Assembly (NCBI GenBank): GCA_963573385.1
Contig: CAUYLG010034683.1
Span: forward strand, 310,001 to 374,000
Length of the DNA stretch: 64,000 bases
Origin: Cacajao melanocephalus
Lineage: Eukaryota; Chordata; Mammalia; Primates; Pitheciidae
Reading direction: 5' to 3'
Made by a program: the position numbers and the translations under genes. This document shows, piece by piece, positions 39,975 through 53,744 of the stretch. The notes under the pieces were generated by a model. It saw only the letters and a list, made by a program, of their open reading frames with translations, had not been told where the DNA came from and did no database searches. Each line of letters begins with the position of its first letter. Positions within the stretch are counted from its first letter, which is position 1.

Positions 39975-41655
39975 ACATGGCAACTTCTTGTTGCTGAAGA
40001 TGCCGTGGAAGGGGATGTGCACACGTCCTCCAACCCTGACAGAAACAGCAGCATGTTGCTGTCGTTTTCCACGCTGCTCAGAGGAGGATGTGCATGAGCC
40101 GGGCTGAGGAAGGCTCCCGGTCATGCAGCCTAAGTCCCAAATCCGAAGCCCTCACTCATACCCCTGCACCTTCCTGCACCCCAGACGTCCCAGGGTGATG
40201 ACCTCCTAAGGACTTCCGTTATCCACAGAAAACCGTAAGAAACACAGCCATGTGCTCTTCTGAGATCCACAGGTCCAGGGTCTGTGGACACAGCTGTCTC
40301 CAGCTATAAGACAAAGCGCCTTGGCACACATGTGCTCCTGGAACCTCAAGGCTGTTCCTAGGCAGGACCTTCATAGATGCTAAAAGCAGAAAGAAAAAAA
40401 GCAATCAGAAAGCAATAACAAAACAAACCACAAGATCTGCGCCATAACTCCAGAGGCTCTCCTGCTCAGAGCATTTTATGAAAATGTCCAATTGTGGGGC
40501 TCTCATCCACTAAGATTGCTCAATACCTCACTTCAGGGAAACAGCACTTCCAAGCCAGCCGCTCAGCAGCTCTGCTCTGAGTTTTCGGGAAGGTGAGCCT
40601 TCGGGCAGACCTCACTGCTGCTTCCTCCTCTCCCTCCCTCCCTCCTGCAGCCTTGGCAGAATCCTACCTTTCCTCTTGCAATTCAACTTCTCAAAGAGAG
40701 AAAATGAAAATGTGATTTTCTCTAGGCAAATCTCTCACAGTTTTATACATTTTCTCTGTAGGCAGGAATAGACCTTTCTTTTCTTTTTTTTTCCTTTTAG
40801 AAAAATCGAAGGTGGCTTTAAAATGTCAAATTTTCTGATGGAGGACAAACTGCTTTTTAAATATCACAGTTTCTAAAATGCACCCTTTTAAATTTTACTC
40901 TCGTCATCTTTCTCCGGAACCTGTCCCAAGCCTCCATCCTGAGAAGCCTAAGGATATATATTTTCTGCACAAGTGACAATGACAAGTGTTCAAAGGTGGT
41001 TATTTGGGATTAATTAAAGGAGAATGATCTCATAATTGGCAGGGACACTGTAGCAGGCTGTCACTCCCAGGCCAGGGATCTGGACCTTCCCACGTGCTCC
41101 CTGGAGGAGCGGGGCCACCCGCTCTGGCCTGCAGGTGCGTCACTGCCTCATAGGGCATGCCAAGCTCCAGGGGTGCCCTGCTGTGAGCTGCCTACGTGCA
41201 TCCAGCCCTAGCAGAGGTCTCAGGCTTCAGCATGAGCATCTGTGGGTCAGTTGAGCCTTGCACTGCTCCTTCCAACACATGACCTTGCAGGAGAGATTTT
41301 ATTTATTCCCACATCAGGGTCTCAGCACAAGGGAGGTGGCCATGAGGACCATGTCATTTCCTGCTGAGAGGATCAGGAGTCACAGCATCTCACTAATAGC
41401 TTAGGATGCAAAGTGGGCTTGGTTCACGCTGATGCAGCTCTCAGCCCCACAGTCAGGAAGGCTGTAGGGCCCATGAAAGGAAGAGGCCCCCAGAAGTGCA
41501 GGAGAGAGATCCAGGACCACCAAGGGAACAGCCCCTGAGTACCCACCTTGAGCAGGAAGGCCCTCCTCACCGCAGCCTGTTCCAGCCCTGTGGAGCCATG
41601 GAAGAGCCAACAGGCACTTCCAAGACTGGGAAGTTCCCAGGCTGTGGATTCGAGA
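39975..41655. other. Unassigned sequence, part possibly regulatory
   Basis: No gene and no repeat family recognised. 40960-41055 (acaatgacaagtgttcaaag, gggattaattaaagg, tctcataattggcagg) is repeat-free with homeodomain-type motifs. A pyrimidine tract lies at 40620-40650. Confidence 0.35.
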
Positions 41656-41752
41656 TGTATTAGTTACCTACAGCTGCTGTTATGAATTCACCCAAGCAGG
41701 GTGATGTTAAAACAACGGATATTGACTCTCTCACAGTTCTGGAGGCTGGAAG

Positions 41753-41808
41753 CCCCAAATCGAGGTGACAGCCGGGCTGGCCCCAAATCGAGGTGACAGC
41801 CGGGCTGG
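41753..41808. repeat. 28-bp perfect tandem duplication inside the LTR
   Basis: Two identical adjacent copies of a 28-bp segment running from ccccaaatcgagg to gccgggctgg, followed by a further cccc. Identity suggests the duplication is recent relative to the LTR. Confidence 0.97.
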
Positions 41809-41927
41809 CCCCATCTGCAGGGTCTGAGGGAAAGTCTGCTCTGGACCCCTTTCCAGCTTCTGGGTGCTCCAGGCCTGTAGAGGCACCAGTCCGATCTCTT
41901 CCACCATCTTCACGTGGCCTCCCCTAG

Positions 41928-42304
<377 letters not shown>

Positions 42305-42424
42305 CACAAGATTCTTAATTGCATCTGCAAAGACCTTTTCACCAAATAAGCTCAGATTCACAGGTCCCAAGGGCTACAACGTGGACCTGGTTTTTGGAGG
42401 ATCACCATTCAATCTAGTCCAAGA

Positions 42425-42834
42425 AATGAGACCTACCTCTAGCTCAGAGAGAGGAGGGCACCCCCTAGAACAGACAGCTCTGAGCCTCAGTGTGTGAAGA
42501 GAAAAACAGGAGCAGCAGCAATAGCAAAAGAATAATAATACATCTTGCCGGGCTTCCTGTCAGGAAGGAGCATGCGGAGAGAAGCTGTATGTGTGCATGG
42601 ACCGACATTTTTAATAATAATATCTCCTGAGCTGCAGCCCACACTTAGTAGTAACTCTCATCATATTTTGAAAGCTCAATGTCATGGAAATCAAATTTAA
42701 AATGGACACTGAGCATCCAGAAGAGAGCATTTAGGCATCGGAGAGCATTGCTTGTACACATTCAAAAAGAAAAGGCTTAGGGCTGGTTATGAGGCTGCTA
42801 GCAGGCACGGGCCTTGAGGAAGTCTGAAGAAACT
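42425..42834. other. Unassigned sequence, no gene seen
   Basis: Mostly non-repetitive with a short aataataata run and a repeat-free AT-rich stretch. No frame of interest. Confidence 0.4.
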
Positions 42835-43550
42835 GAATCGCTCCTGCATTTTGCTGGTGGGATTGTTAAATGGTAGGGCCACTCTGGAAAACAGTTTGGC
42901 AATTTCTTAAAAATTAAGCATGCAACCCAATACTGTATTCCTGGGTATGTATCTCAAAGAAATGAAGATTTATGTTCACACGAAATCTGGTACACAAATA
43001 TTTACAACATTTTTTTTTTCAAAATAGCCCCAAACTGGGAAAACAACCCAGATAGCTTTTAACAAGTAAATTGTTAAACAAACAAAAAACCTGTATTAGC
43101 ATACATAGACTACATCTCAGTAGTAAAAAGGAACAAACAACTTCCTTAAATTTCCTGAGCATTCTGCTGAGTGAAAAAAAACAAAAAACAAAAAGCCAAC
43201 CCCTGAAGGTTGCATATGTCGTGATTCCATTATTACAATAGTCTTGAAATGACCACGTTATAGAAATAAGGATCAGATTAGGGATGTCAGGCATTGAGGA
43301 GGGTAGGGTGCAGAAAGGAATGGCTGTGGTTACATAGGGGCATTTGAAGAATCTCTGTGTTACATAAGTGTTCTGTGTCTTGATTTTATCAGTGTCAATA
43401 TCCTAGTTATGATACTGTGCTATGATTTTGCAATATGTCGCCTGGGGGGAAAACTGAGTAAAGGGTACATGAATATTCTCCATATAATATATCTTATAAT
43501 AGCATGTGAACGTGATTCTACAATTGTCTCAAGATAAAAAGTGTAATTAC
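42835..43550 (+). mobile_element. Old L1 3' region, sense
   Basis: ttttgctggtgggattgtta, cactctggaaaacagtttgg, attcctgggtatgtatctca, ctgagcattctgctgagtga and gtatgtcg...gattcca-type phrases follow L1 ORF2 end and 3' UTR order. Divergence and indels mark it as an L1M-age copy with a decayed frame. Confidence 0.92.
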
Positions 43551-46309
43551 AAGGGCACAAGCCATGAGCATTACATCTGCCTGTTTCCACGTCTTAAGAG
43601 TCTTCATGCTTGTCAATTTGATTGCTTAGGGTAGACCTTGGGTTTTATGGCTTTTGTTGTTTCTCTCAGAACACGTCTGCCATCATATTGCAAAGCTCGT
43701 TCTCAGTCTCCTGGAGCATGAGAGATGGCATGGAGCAAGAAAGAACTACCCCACTACCTGAGGAAGCCCCTTCCTCTGCCAACCTGGCTGCCCAGGGTTG
43801 TCACCTGAGTGGGCTCAGGTAAGACCAGCAGGAACCAGGACACCAAGCTCAGAATCATGCAAGTGCATATATCGTTCTAAGCCATGAGGAATGGGGGCAT
43901 TTTTTATGCGGCCATTGATAACCGATACAGGCTGAATGGTTATGTGTTATGTATGTGGCCTTGGGTGAGAAGATGACCCAAACTCCTTCTCCTCTGAGGT
44001 CTGGAGCTCTATCTCATGGCTATAAATTCAGGTCAGGCCCATGTAAGGCACTTGCATGGTTAGCCTGGAGAGAGACATTGCCCTGTCAAGACAAGGTCTG
44101 TGCTTCCTTTTCAGTCTCATCTATTTACAAACGTGCCTCCAGGTTCTGTTGAAATTTGTCTGAGAATTTATGGCCTCAGTCGATCAACCATCCCTTGAAT
44201 CTTTCAGCTTCCTAAAGCCTCACCTCCCAACAGGAAGTGAGCCCAGGAAACTTTCTACAAAACAATCCATCAGCACCACGGGCTGCATGGTGGATGGATT
44301 GACATTGAAAGACCTTGTATTTGCAGTTTTGTAAGTTATACCTATAACACAAAGGTGAAAAAAATCCTGTCTTATTCAGCTATGAACTGCAGACAGGAAA
44401 ATAACTCCAGCAAAGTAACCACGGCGTGCACTGTTTAGCACTTCAAAAATTTCAGAGAGCTTCCAAATCTGAGATGATTTTTGGTCTTTATGGTATTTAT
44501 CCGATGTGGGAAGAGGACATACTTGTATGAGGAAATCTAGCTGCCACTCAGTCCTAACTCATTTGAACTAGTAAACAGCTAAGTTGAGCACACTCCCCGT
44601 CCCCCAGAATGTAAAACTGTGACCGTCCCAGCTGCTTTCACTTCTGTATCTACAGGGGGCACATCATAGACGCTCAATCTGAATTTGTCAAATATGTGTT
44701 TTCTGCCATACAGGTACCTTGCTCAATCTGATAACCTTAACCTTAATAGACTGCCTTGCTCATAATAAGTGCGCACATGATGTTTCCTAAGCAGAGCTGA
44801 GTGAGTTACTATTGGTGAACAACATTTTATGGCTGTTTCCTTTATTTAAATGCTAATTTTTTAAAAGCTCACATGCTGACTTAGTCCGCCTCTTCTGTAG
44901 GAGATGCAAGCCCTAATAAATACCAGCCAGTGGTGATAAGTGAGGGAAATGTATCACCAGACCTGACCGTGGAGCCCACATCAACACTCAAATTCACAAA
45001 TACCCTTGGCAGTTCAAACACATCCCATTTGCAGCTGGGAGACCTGGGAAGCATCACTTATGCTCTCCAGACTTGATTTCCCATCCAAAACCAGGAGCAA
45101 TGATACCAACCTTGTTGGCAGTGATGATAATTAAGAGTAATACGTGCTAGCCGTCTGTCAGAGAGCTTGTTCCGCATGAAGACTGCTACAAGGGCAGATG
45201 CTCTTGCTGTTGACAGAGGCTGCATATTGCAGGTCGGTAGAGTTCAGGTACCCAGTATTCTAATCAGAAACAGAAGAATATCATTGAAGTGAGGCAGAAC
45301 TGAGGCTGCCTTCTCATTTGTCAATACTCAGCTTAAAGGACACTCCTTAGAGATGCTACCTCTCTCCTTCTCCAAGGTGGCACCCACAGCCCTCCATGAC
45401 TTGCCTTCCATGACTCCATGGTACATCCCATCCTGGTGTGCTGGTGACTTCCTGCCTTGGTACCTGTGTCCTGGGCTACATCGCCCCTGCCCCCCATCCT
45501 CTAGGCTGGCTCCTGGAAGGTATGTAGGATGGGAATCATGCTGAGAATTCCTACCTCCTACATCCACAGTGTCCACCTCTGCACCTTCCTGCTTCCCTGG
45601 AGCTTCCAAGTTCACTCTGGCTGAAGTCAAGGCACCTTCTCATTTCTCTGTTGCTGAGCCAGGTTGGACAGAGTCTGGGATTAAATGCTGGTGGTGGAGA
45701 AAGGAGAATGTGGAGGGAGAGGTCTGGCATTTGAGGCTCAGAGCTTGAAATCTAAGACCCCTTTCCTTAGCATCTCCCAGAAAGGAGATGGATCCTCCTA
45801 TCCCAATATAAGCTCTCACCTTGTAGTCTTGCAAAATACTGTGTGAACCCTAAATATTTTGCAAAAAGTGTAATGAAACAGATCTGCCCCAAGTCCACAG
45901 AAGTATGCAGTTCTGTGTGCCCATGGAGAGGCTGGCTCTGCCTTGGAACTGACGAAGCTCCATTCAGATTCTTGTTAAAATGCAGATCAGGATGCAGTAG
46001 GTCTGGGTAAGGGCCTGAAACTCTGCATTTCTAACAGCATTCCTGGTGCTGCTGCTGCCTCTGGTCCTTGCCACCCATGCAGCCCAGGGAGGCCAAGGGC
46101 TGGAATCCTGGATTCAGGGGTCACAGCTGTGTGGCTTCTGGTACACAGCTTATCCTCTCAACTCTGTGAAATGAGGACAGGGATGACCATCTCCTTGTGT
46201 TGCAGGCGGAACTGAATGTTTGTGGGTAACTCAGGTGTGAGAAGGCTGATGTGGTCTCAGGCACAACATACAGCTTCCTTACACAGGCGACAGAGGCAAG
46301 AGCTTTGGG
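43551..46309. other. Unassigned sequence with MIR/L2 remnants
   Basis: 45035-45155 (gggagacctgggaagcatca, ttatgctctccagacttgat, gcaatgataccaaccttgtt) and 46120-46225 (cagctgtgtggcttctggta, ctcaactctgtgaaatgagg) resemble MIR in sense. 44640-44700 (gggggcacatcatagacgct) is L2/MIR-like. 43580-43935 ends like an LTR (gccattgataaccgatacag) but was not assigned. No gene seen. Confidence 0.45.
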
Positions 46310-46995
46310 AGTAACAGAAATGAACTATCCAGTCGGGGAAAGACATGGAGAAACCTTAAGTGCATAAGGCTAAGTGAAATAAGGCAACCTGGAAAAGTGA
46401 CAGACTGTATGATTCCAGCTATACAACATCCCGAGAAAGGCGAAATTATGAAGATAGTAAAAAGACCAGTGATTGCCAGAGGTTCAGGTGGAGGGAGAGA
46501 GGAACAGGTAGAGCACAGAGGATCTGCAGGGCAGGGGAGATATTTACTGTAATGGGGGATTCCTGTCATATTTGCCCAGACTCACAGAATGCAGCACAAG
46601 AAGTGTAAACCCTGGTGGAAATTACAGATTTTGGCCAACATAGCAATATTGGCTCATCAATTGTAACAATGTACCCCTCCAATTGTAACAATGTACCACT
46701 CCATTGTAACAACGTGCCATTCCATTGTAACAATGTACCACTCCAACTGTAACAACGTGCCACTCCATTGTAACAATGTACCACTCCAACTGTAACAACG
46801 TGCCACTCCAATTGTAACAAGATACCACTCCATTTTAACAACGTAGCACTCCAGGGCAAAATGTCAATAATGAGAAATGGTGTACAGGACATGTATAGGA
46901 ACTCCCTGTATTTTCTGCCCAATTTTTCTATAAACATAAACTGGGTCATAAAAATAAAGTCTATTGTTATTTTTAGACATAAAAATAAACAAACA
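46310..46995 (+). mobile_element. Old L1 3' end, sense, with internal minisatellite
   Basis: gcataaggctaagtgaaata, gtatgattccagctatacaa, accagtgattgccagaggtt, then the repeat, then atgtcaataatgagaaatgg, ctccctgtattttctgccca and aaaataaagtctattgtta. This is the L1M 3' terminal order, with the minisatellite at the L1 phrase ttgtaacaaatgtaccactc. Confidence 0.92.
46659..46852. repeat. 21/22-bp minisatellite, nine copies, born in L1 3' UTR
   Basis: Units of aattgtaacaatgtaccactcc (22 bp) and attgtaacaatgtaccactcc (21 bp). Two types, aatgtacc and aacgtgcc, alternate in copies 3 to 7. The first unit matches the flanking L1 sequence best. Confidence 0.96.
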
Positions 46996-47991
46996 TTAAC
47001 AGATATTTCAAATTATAAAAGAGATACAAGAACTTAGCCGAGGGAGAACCACGACTGGCAGAGCAGAGAGAGCAGGGGCACGCCCCTCCGCCTCCAGCCT
47101 CGTCTCTCCGCCTTCCATTGCCTCCTCTGCCAAAAAAGAAGCACCAATAATGAAAATACTAGCAGTCCACAGACCCAAGACTCGACCTGTTCTGCGGTAA
47201 ATCTGCTCTTTGCCAATCCTGGTGAGATTTTCCATCAGTCCTTTTGAACTCATGGCCACCTTCCTCCCAACTCACCAGATGTAGATCAAATGGCAAAGGC
47301 AGCATTTTCTCGAGTGTCCTCTCCAAGGCTGGACAAGGGAAGGTGGAATTACAGGGAAAACATTCTCCCGCAGATTTGCCCTGTGGCGTTAGGCCTGACT
47401 CAGGGTGTATCCATGCGTAACAATCTCATGGAGTGTCCGGCCCAATCTTAGCGCTTGGCAGGTGGGAGGCATCACCAACCTTCCTCCAGGAATCAGGCAG
47501 CGTCCACTCCACGCCTCCCCCCCACCCCCGGCTGTTTGGTTCAGAGCTACAGCCTATGCAGATGTAGAATCGCCACTTTTAAGTGGAATAGACAGCTCTT
47601 ATCTATATTTGATCTTAACAGAAAGGCCAGGAAATGATGAGAGCTCTTGTCTATGAAAGAAATTGTTAAAAAGATTTTACTTTCCATGGTTGCTGAAAGC
47701 CCTAAGAGTAAGGTGACCCTATAATTTATCAATGAAACTAAGATACCTTTGAGGATAAACGGCAGAGAAGAACTACAGATAAGTTTTTAAAAATTATATA
47801 TACATATACATATGAACATGTACATATATACACAAATCAATTTTTTTATTATATTGATAAGCCTACTAATTTATCCCAAAATAATTTGCAAAAATAAAAT
47901 TTATTTCAAAAAATAGCATCTATTCATGTTCATGAAGGCATGAAACTTAAAAATTTTCTTGCCTTTAGTTATTAATATAATACTAATTTTA
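46996..47991. other. Unassigned sequence, no gene supported
   Basis: An 83-codon frame on the - strand (47008-47259) predicts a short hydrophobic stretch, but I do not recognise it and it is treated as unsupported. The 3' part from 47780 is strongly AT-rich with (TA)n-like atatatacatatacatatg. Confidence 0.4.
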
Positions 47992-48289
47992 TTTATTTAT
48001 TTATTTTGAGATGGAGCCTCGCTCTGTCGCCCAGGCTGGCGTACAGTAATGCGATCTCGGCTCACTGCAACCTCTACCTTCCAGGTTCAAGCAGTTCTCC
48101 CACCTCAGCTTCCTGAGTAGCTGGAACTAAGGGTGCACATACCCATTCCCAGCTAATTTTTATATTTTTAGTACAGACAGGGTCTTGCCATGTTGGCCAG
48201 GCAGGTCTTGAACTCCTGAACTCAAGTGATCCGCCTGCCTTGGCCTCCCAAAGTGCTAGGATTACAGGCGTGAGTCACTGCACCTGGCC
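47992..48289 (-). mobile_element. Alu SINE, antisense
   Basis: tttatttatttattttgaga to gagtcactgcacctggcc. Target duplication: tactaatttta before (about 47981-47991) and tactgatttta after (about 48295-48305). Confidence 0.97.
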
Positions 48290-48995
48290 TATTATACTGA
48301 TTTTAAAATAAAGCAATAGTTTATTAAATTTGGGCACAATCTATGTATTTTTTATGTATTTCTTAGTCATATCCATATAAAATATATATCACTAGTATTT
48401 TTCTGAAAATGTATTGTTAATATGGTTTTAATTTTAACATTTTAAAAATAATTCTATAATTTTTTTCAAAGTCAAATTTTATGGATAATGCACTTGAAAC
48501 CCACGATAAATCCAAATGATGACAAATCCAAATGGCCCTTCTCTTCAAACCTTGATATTTTTAGTTGAGAAAATATTTTATCTGTTGGTCCTGAAATACC
48601 CAGTAAGCACAGATAAATTTCTGTTAAACGAGAATATTCTCATATGCAACTTTTTACTGAAATATTAAATACATCAACTTATAAATGTTCACAAGTATAT
48701 ACTACTTAAATTCTTTAGGTAAAACAAACTAATATGAAATGGAAATTCAAATATTTAAGAAAGACTAAACAGAAAATATGTAGATAAATATAAAAGACTA
48801 TTTTTTCTTTATTTCTTTGAAATACATTTTAAAATATTTGAAACACAGCATGTTTATATATTTCTTTGAAATGCAATTGTTTATGACAAAGCTTAGAGTA
48901 TTCTATTGTGGCATATATAATAATGTAGATATGATATGTATGATAACTGTGGCACAAAATACTCAAGCTTGCAAGGCTTTTACATGATAATACAT
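48290..48995. other. AT-rich sequence, possibly L1-derived, not assigned
   Basis: Strongly AT-rich with no frame. It may be the diverged upstream part of the L1 that follows, but no diagnostic phrase was found. Confidence 0.35.
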
Positions 48996-51535
48996 AAGAG
49001 GTGGCACAATTGCAACACTAAATATACTTAAATATTAATAGAATATATAATAATCTCTACAGCAACTGCAAAAAAATCAATGTTGGCAGGGAAGACCTGA
49101 ACAACACTATTATCACCCAAACTGATAATTTCAGAGAGCTGCACACATGACTTCGAAATCCATATTCCTTTCCACTACAAGCATGTTGTAATCACCAACA
49201 AAAATCATATGCTGAGCCATAAAATGAATATCAGTCAAGTTAAAATGATTATAAGAATATTGAATATGCTCTCTGACTAGAATAAAATTGAATCAAAAAT
49301 TAACAAAAATACAGTATTTGGAAAACACCTCAAGATACAGAAATTAAATAATATGCTCCTTAATAATTATAGATCAAAAAAGAAATTACAAGAGAAAAAA
49401 CATTTTGATGAGACTATTAATGAAAACACATTAAAAATCTTCAGGTTGTTAATTAAAACTGCAAAATCTAGTTGAAGTAGGCTTTCAGAAGAACACACAA
49501 CAATAAATGCTTATATAAGAAAAATAATAATGGTACAAATTCAATTATATCAAATTGCATATTTAGAAGTTAGAAGCAGAAAAAAAAAATTAACCCCAAA
49601 TAAATAAGAATAAGAAAATAATAAAGAACTAGAATCTAGAATATAGAGAAAAGAAAAACAATAGAAAAATTAATGAGTCCAAAATTTAGGTTTTTGAAGA
49701 TTAGAAAATCGATAAACTTTTAATATGATTCATTAATAAAAAAAAGACATTACAAATTACAGGCAACATCAGTGAAATGGGGGCATCACTACAGATTCTA
49801 TGGATATTAAAATACAGGGATGTTGTGAAGGCCTTTATGCCAATATACTTGACAAGTTGGGTAAATTCATTGAAAGAAAATTTGTCATCATTGACTCAAG
49901 ATGAAATAGGAAATCTGAATAGACCAAGGTGTATAATAAAGGGGAGACCTACCTTGTCCGTGGAGTGAAGATTCACACTATTTGTTAAACTATTACTCCT
50001 CCCCAAATTGAATTTTGGATTCCATACAAATTTCAAAACATTTCCAGAAGGCATTTATGTAGAATTTGATAATTTGATTTGGAACTGTATAAGAAATGGG
50101 AATACCTCCAATATTAAATTTTTTTTTTAAAAAAAGAACAAAGTTAATAAAACATCTGACTTCAAAACTTGCTATAAAGCTATAGTAATTAAGATACCGA
50201 CATAAAAATAGAAAGATTGATTACTGAAATAAAATAGAGTACCTTATGTTTTAATAGTCTATTAATTTTTCATTTAAAATATTTTTCTGCATTTTTGCTT
50301 CTTTCTTTTCATATTTAATGTATACAACTGATCGTAGTCCAGTAATTTTTGAAGAATAGGACTAAAGCAATACAATGTGAAAGGAAAAGTCACTTCAACA
50401 AATGGTGCTACAACAACATGTATTTAGGAAAAATTAAATCTCAGCCTGACCTCACAATATACACAAAAATTTAATCTGTAAGTCCTCTAGAAGAAAACAT
50501 ACAAAAGAATGACTTCGTGACTGAAGCGTATAAAAAGTTTTCTTAATACACAGAAAGCAATGCCATACAAGAATAAGACATAATTAATTTGTCCTAATGA
50601 AAGTATGGCTTATTAAAACATAGCATTAATAAACTGAATCAGCAAACCACAAATTGCAAGAAAATATTTGCAAAATATGTATCTGACAAGGACTTTTATC
50701 AAGTGTATCTAGAGAACTCCTAAGGCTTAGTGATGGAAAGACAAACAATCCAAATATTTTTTTAAAAGATATAGAAGAAAGTGGTCAGAAAGCTCATACA
50801 AAAGTGTTTAACAGTATTAGCCATCAGGGAATGAAAATTCAAGCCACAGTAAGGTATTATTCACCCTCAAATAGCAAAATTGCTGTAAGTAAAACCCCTG
50901 ACAACACCAAATGTCGGCGAGGATGTGAATCAGTCAGAACTCTCATACATTTTTGGTGACATTTTAGAATGCTACAACCACTTTGGAAAATATTGGGCAT
51001 TTTCTTCTAAAACAAACATATGCCCATGAAATGAAATCATATGTCTGTAGAAAAACTTGCCCAAGAATTTTCCTAGCAGCTTTATTCATAGTAGCCCCAA
51101 TCTGGAAACAGTCTATGTGACCGTCAAGAGGGCCACTCACCAGCAAAACATGGTGTATTCATGACATGGACACACAGTAGCATATTCAGCCATGAAAAGT
51201 GAATAGTTTCAATAAAAACATGCTAGGGATACACGACCACTTGAATGAATCCTAAAATCATTATGCCTAGTGAAAGAAACTTTTTACTGAGAAAGTCTGT
51301 ATCACATGATTTGATTTATATGAGGTTCTATAACAGACTGAACTAATCTATGGTGAAATAAACCAAAGCAGCAGTTGCCTCTTGGGGTGAAGGTGGAATG
51401 ACAAGAGGAACCTGGGGATGAAAATGTCCTATATATTTTTTGCTTAGTCAGTGTATTTACCAAAACTCATTAAATACTACCCTATTGTGCATTTTGCAAT
51501 ATGCAAATTCCAACTGAAAAGACATAGAAACATAC
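48996..51535 (+). mobile_element. Old L1, sense, ORF2 middle to 3' end with deletions
   Basis: In L1 order: tctctgactagaataaaatt, gaaattaaataatatgctcc, aatgagtccaaaatttaggt, tttatgccaatatacttgac, gaaataggaaatctgaatag; then a jump to ctgacttcaaaacttgctat, acttcaacaaatggtgctac, ggaaaatattgggcattttc, ttcatagtagccccaatctg and gtagcatattcagccatgaa. Frames are broken everywhere (longest 63 codons), so it is non-functional. The RT-domain stretch between about 49970 and 50000 is deleted. Confidence 0.92.
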
Positions 51536-51539
51536 AAAA

Positions 51540-51780
51540 TTGAGTTCATAACATGCATGCTGAAATATTTAAGGACAAAATGTACTGATGTCCATCACAT
51601 TTAAGTGTATCAAAAAAATAAGATGGGTTAATAAATAAATGGAAGTATAGATAGAAACACAAAGTATATATAATAAATTGTTAATGGTACAATAGATATG
51701 TATAGGTGGTCTCTGTAAAATTCTTCCAACTTTTCTGTATCATTTGGGAATTTGCATAATAAAATGCTGAGGAAAGAAGA
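51540..51780 (+). mobile_element. L1 3' UTR-like fragment, sense
   Basis: tgaaatatttaaggacaaaa, tgtactgatgtccatcacat, gtataggtggtctctgtaaa and ttccaacttttctgtatcat to gcataataaaatgctgag match the 3' terminus common in L1M. It follows another L1 3' end, so it is either a second insertion or an alternative 3' end. Confidence 0.75.
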
Positions 51781-52267
51781 GTTTCAATCAAATGTTGCTT
51801 TGTACATGTTGATGTATTCCAATACGCAATTATAGAGTTTCAAAATTAAATCTTATCACCTGTTGAAATCTCTTTATAAATATCAGTTTCTTACGTTAGA
51901 ACAGATAAACATTGTAATCATTGCAATTTGCTAAAAGTTTTAAATCTCAAATTGTTTTTGAAACTATATGAAGAATTCTTTGATTAAAGATTTTTGAAAC
52001 CAAGGACTTCTTAATAAAATGCAACTGAAATGTAGAGAACTCCTTTAGAAAAAGTTCAATACAATTGTGGGTCACCTAGTTTTATTTTCAAAGTAATACA
52101 CCAGGGCTCAAATGTTTTTAAGACTCAATTGAGTATGGGCTGCTACAAAAGTAATAATATATTTTTCATATCTAAAGTCACTCTGGTGACACAAAGAATA
52201 TGTTGTAGTTAACTTGTGTATGTGACTTGTGACTGTGTAGGCATACACATACATTTTTTATAAATTT
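51781..52267. other. Unassigned AT-rich sequence, no gene seen
   Basis: No frame, no family recognised. Confidence 0.4.
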
Positions 52268-52564
52268 TTATTTATTTTTTTTTGAGGTGGAGTCTCACTT
52301 TGTCACCAGGCTGGAGTACAGTGGCATGATTTTGACTCACTGCAACCTCTGCCTCCCCGGTTCAAGCAATTCTCTTGCCTCAGTATTCCGAGTAACTGGG
52401 ATTACAGGCACGCACCACCACACCCGGCTAATTTCTGTATTTTTAGTAGAGATGAGGTTTTGCCACGTTGACCAGGCTGGTCTTGAACTCCTGACCTCAT
52501 GTTATCCTCCTGCCTTGGCTTTCCAAAGTGCTGGAATTACAGATGTGAGCCACCTTGCCTGGCC
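52268..52564 (-). mobile_element. Alu SINE, antisense
   Basis: tttatttttttttgaggtgg to gagccaccttgcctggcc; complete dimer. Flanking AT-rich DNA obscures the target duplication. Confidence 0.96.
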
Positions 52565-53148
52565 TAAAAATATTTTTAAATCTTTGGTTGGTGTAATGTT
52601 ACAATTTGAATGCCATTAGGAGTTGTAAATGCACCACAATCGATTACAAGCTCTGTAGTTTCTTAATCTAGTAAAATAATTGTTATGGTCATAACTCTAT
52701 GCAACATTAAATTTTTATTAATTTTCTCTACAAAAACTAATGATTTTCCCTTCAATATCTAAATTTTTTAATAGAATTTACAATGCTTTTATGCTAAAGC
52801 CAGAATACTTTTAACAAAGTAAATTCTCCAAACTTATTTCATTAATAATATTAAATAAAACCTCATTTTAAAAATAAATGGACTGATTTACTATTTTAAA
52901 ATATTGATGTATAGTTGGCACTATTTAACTATTGGCAATTTTCTTTGGTGATAATTCACCCAACATGTTAATAACCATTGCTTTACCTTTCATAGATGCA
53001 CGAGAAAAATTAAAATAGATAATGACCAAAATTAAATTAGAGAAAAAATTAGTTGACTGACTTGAACAGCCATGATCTTCACAGTGAAATAGATGGTACT
53101 TTTGCAGCTACCCATGATCAGTTTTCATGATCTTTCAGAAAGCACTTT
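52565..53148. other. Unassigned AT-rich sequence, no gene seen
   Basis: Low GC, no frame of interest and no named repeat. Confidence 0.4.
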
Positions 53149-53464
<316 letters not shown>

Positions 53465-53480
53465 TAAAGTCACTACCAAC

Positions 53481-53744
53481 TTTTTTTGAGACAGGGTCTC
53501 ACTCTGTCACCCAAGCTGGAGTGCAGTGGTGTGATCATAGCTCACTGCCGCCTTGACCTCCCAGACTTAGTGATCCTCCAGCCTCAGCCTCCCGAGTAGC
53601 TGAGACTACAGACACACACCACCAGGCCTGGCTAAGTTTTTCCTTTTTTACCCAGGCTGGTCCCAAACTCCTAGGTTCCAGCAATCCTCCCACTTCAGCC
53701 TCCCAAAGTGCTAGGATTACAGCTGTGAGCCACCTTGCCTAGGC
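53481..53744 (-). mobile_element. Alu SINE, antisense, AluJ-like with internal deletion
   Basis: tttttttgagacagggtctc, gtgatcatagctcactgccg, ctgagactacagacacacac, then ttttttacccaggctggtcc, lacking the usual agagatggggtctcactatg segment. The catagctcactgc phrase fits the older AluJ group. Confidence 0.93.

Noticed and set aside
47008..47259. 83-codon - frame with a short hydrophobic stretch, possible small membrane protein or retrocopy
   Set aside because: Not recognised, a second frame is also open, no poly(A) tail or target duplication marks a retrocopy. Protein search would be decisive.
48996..51535. Active or intact L1
   Set aside because: ORF2 is broken throughout (no frame over 63 codons here) and large parts are missing.
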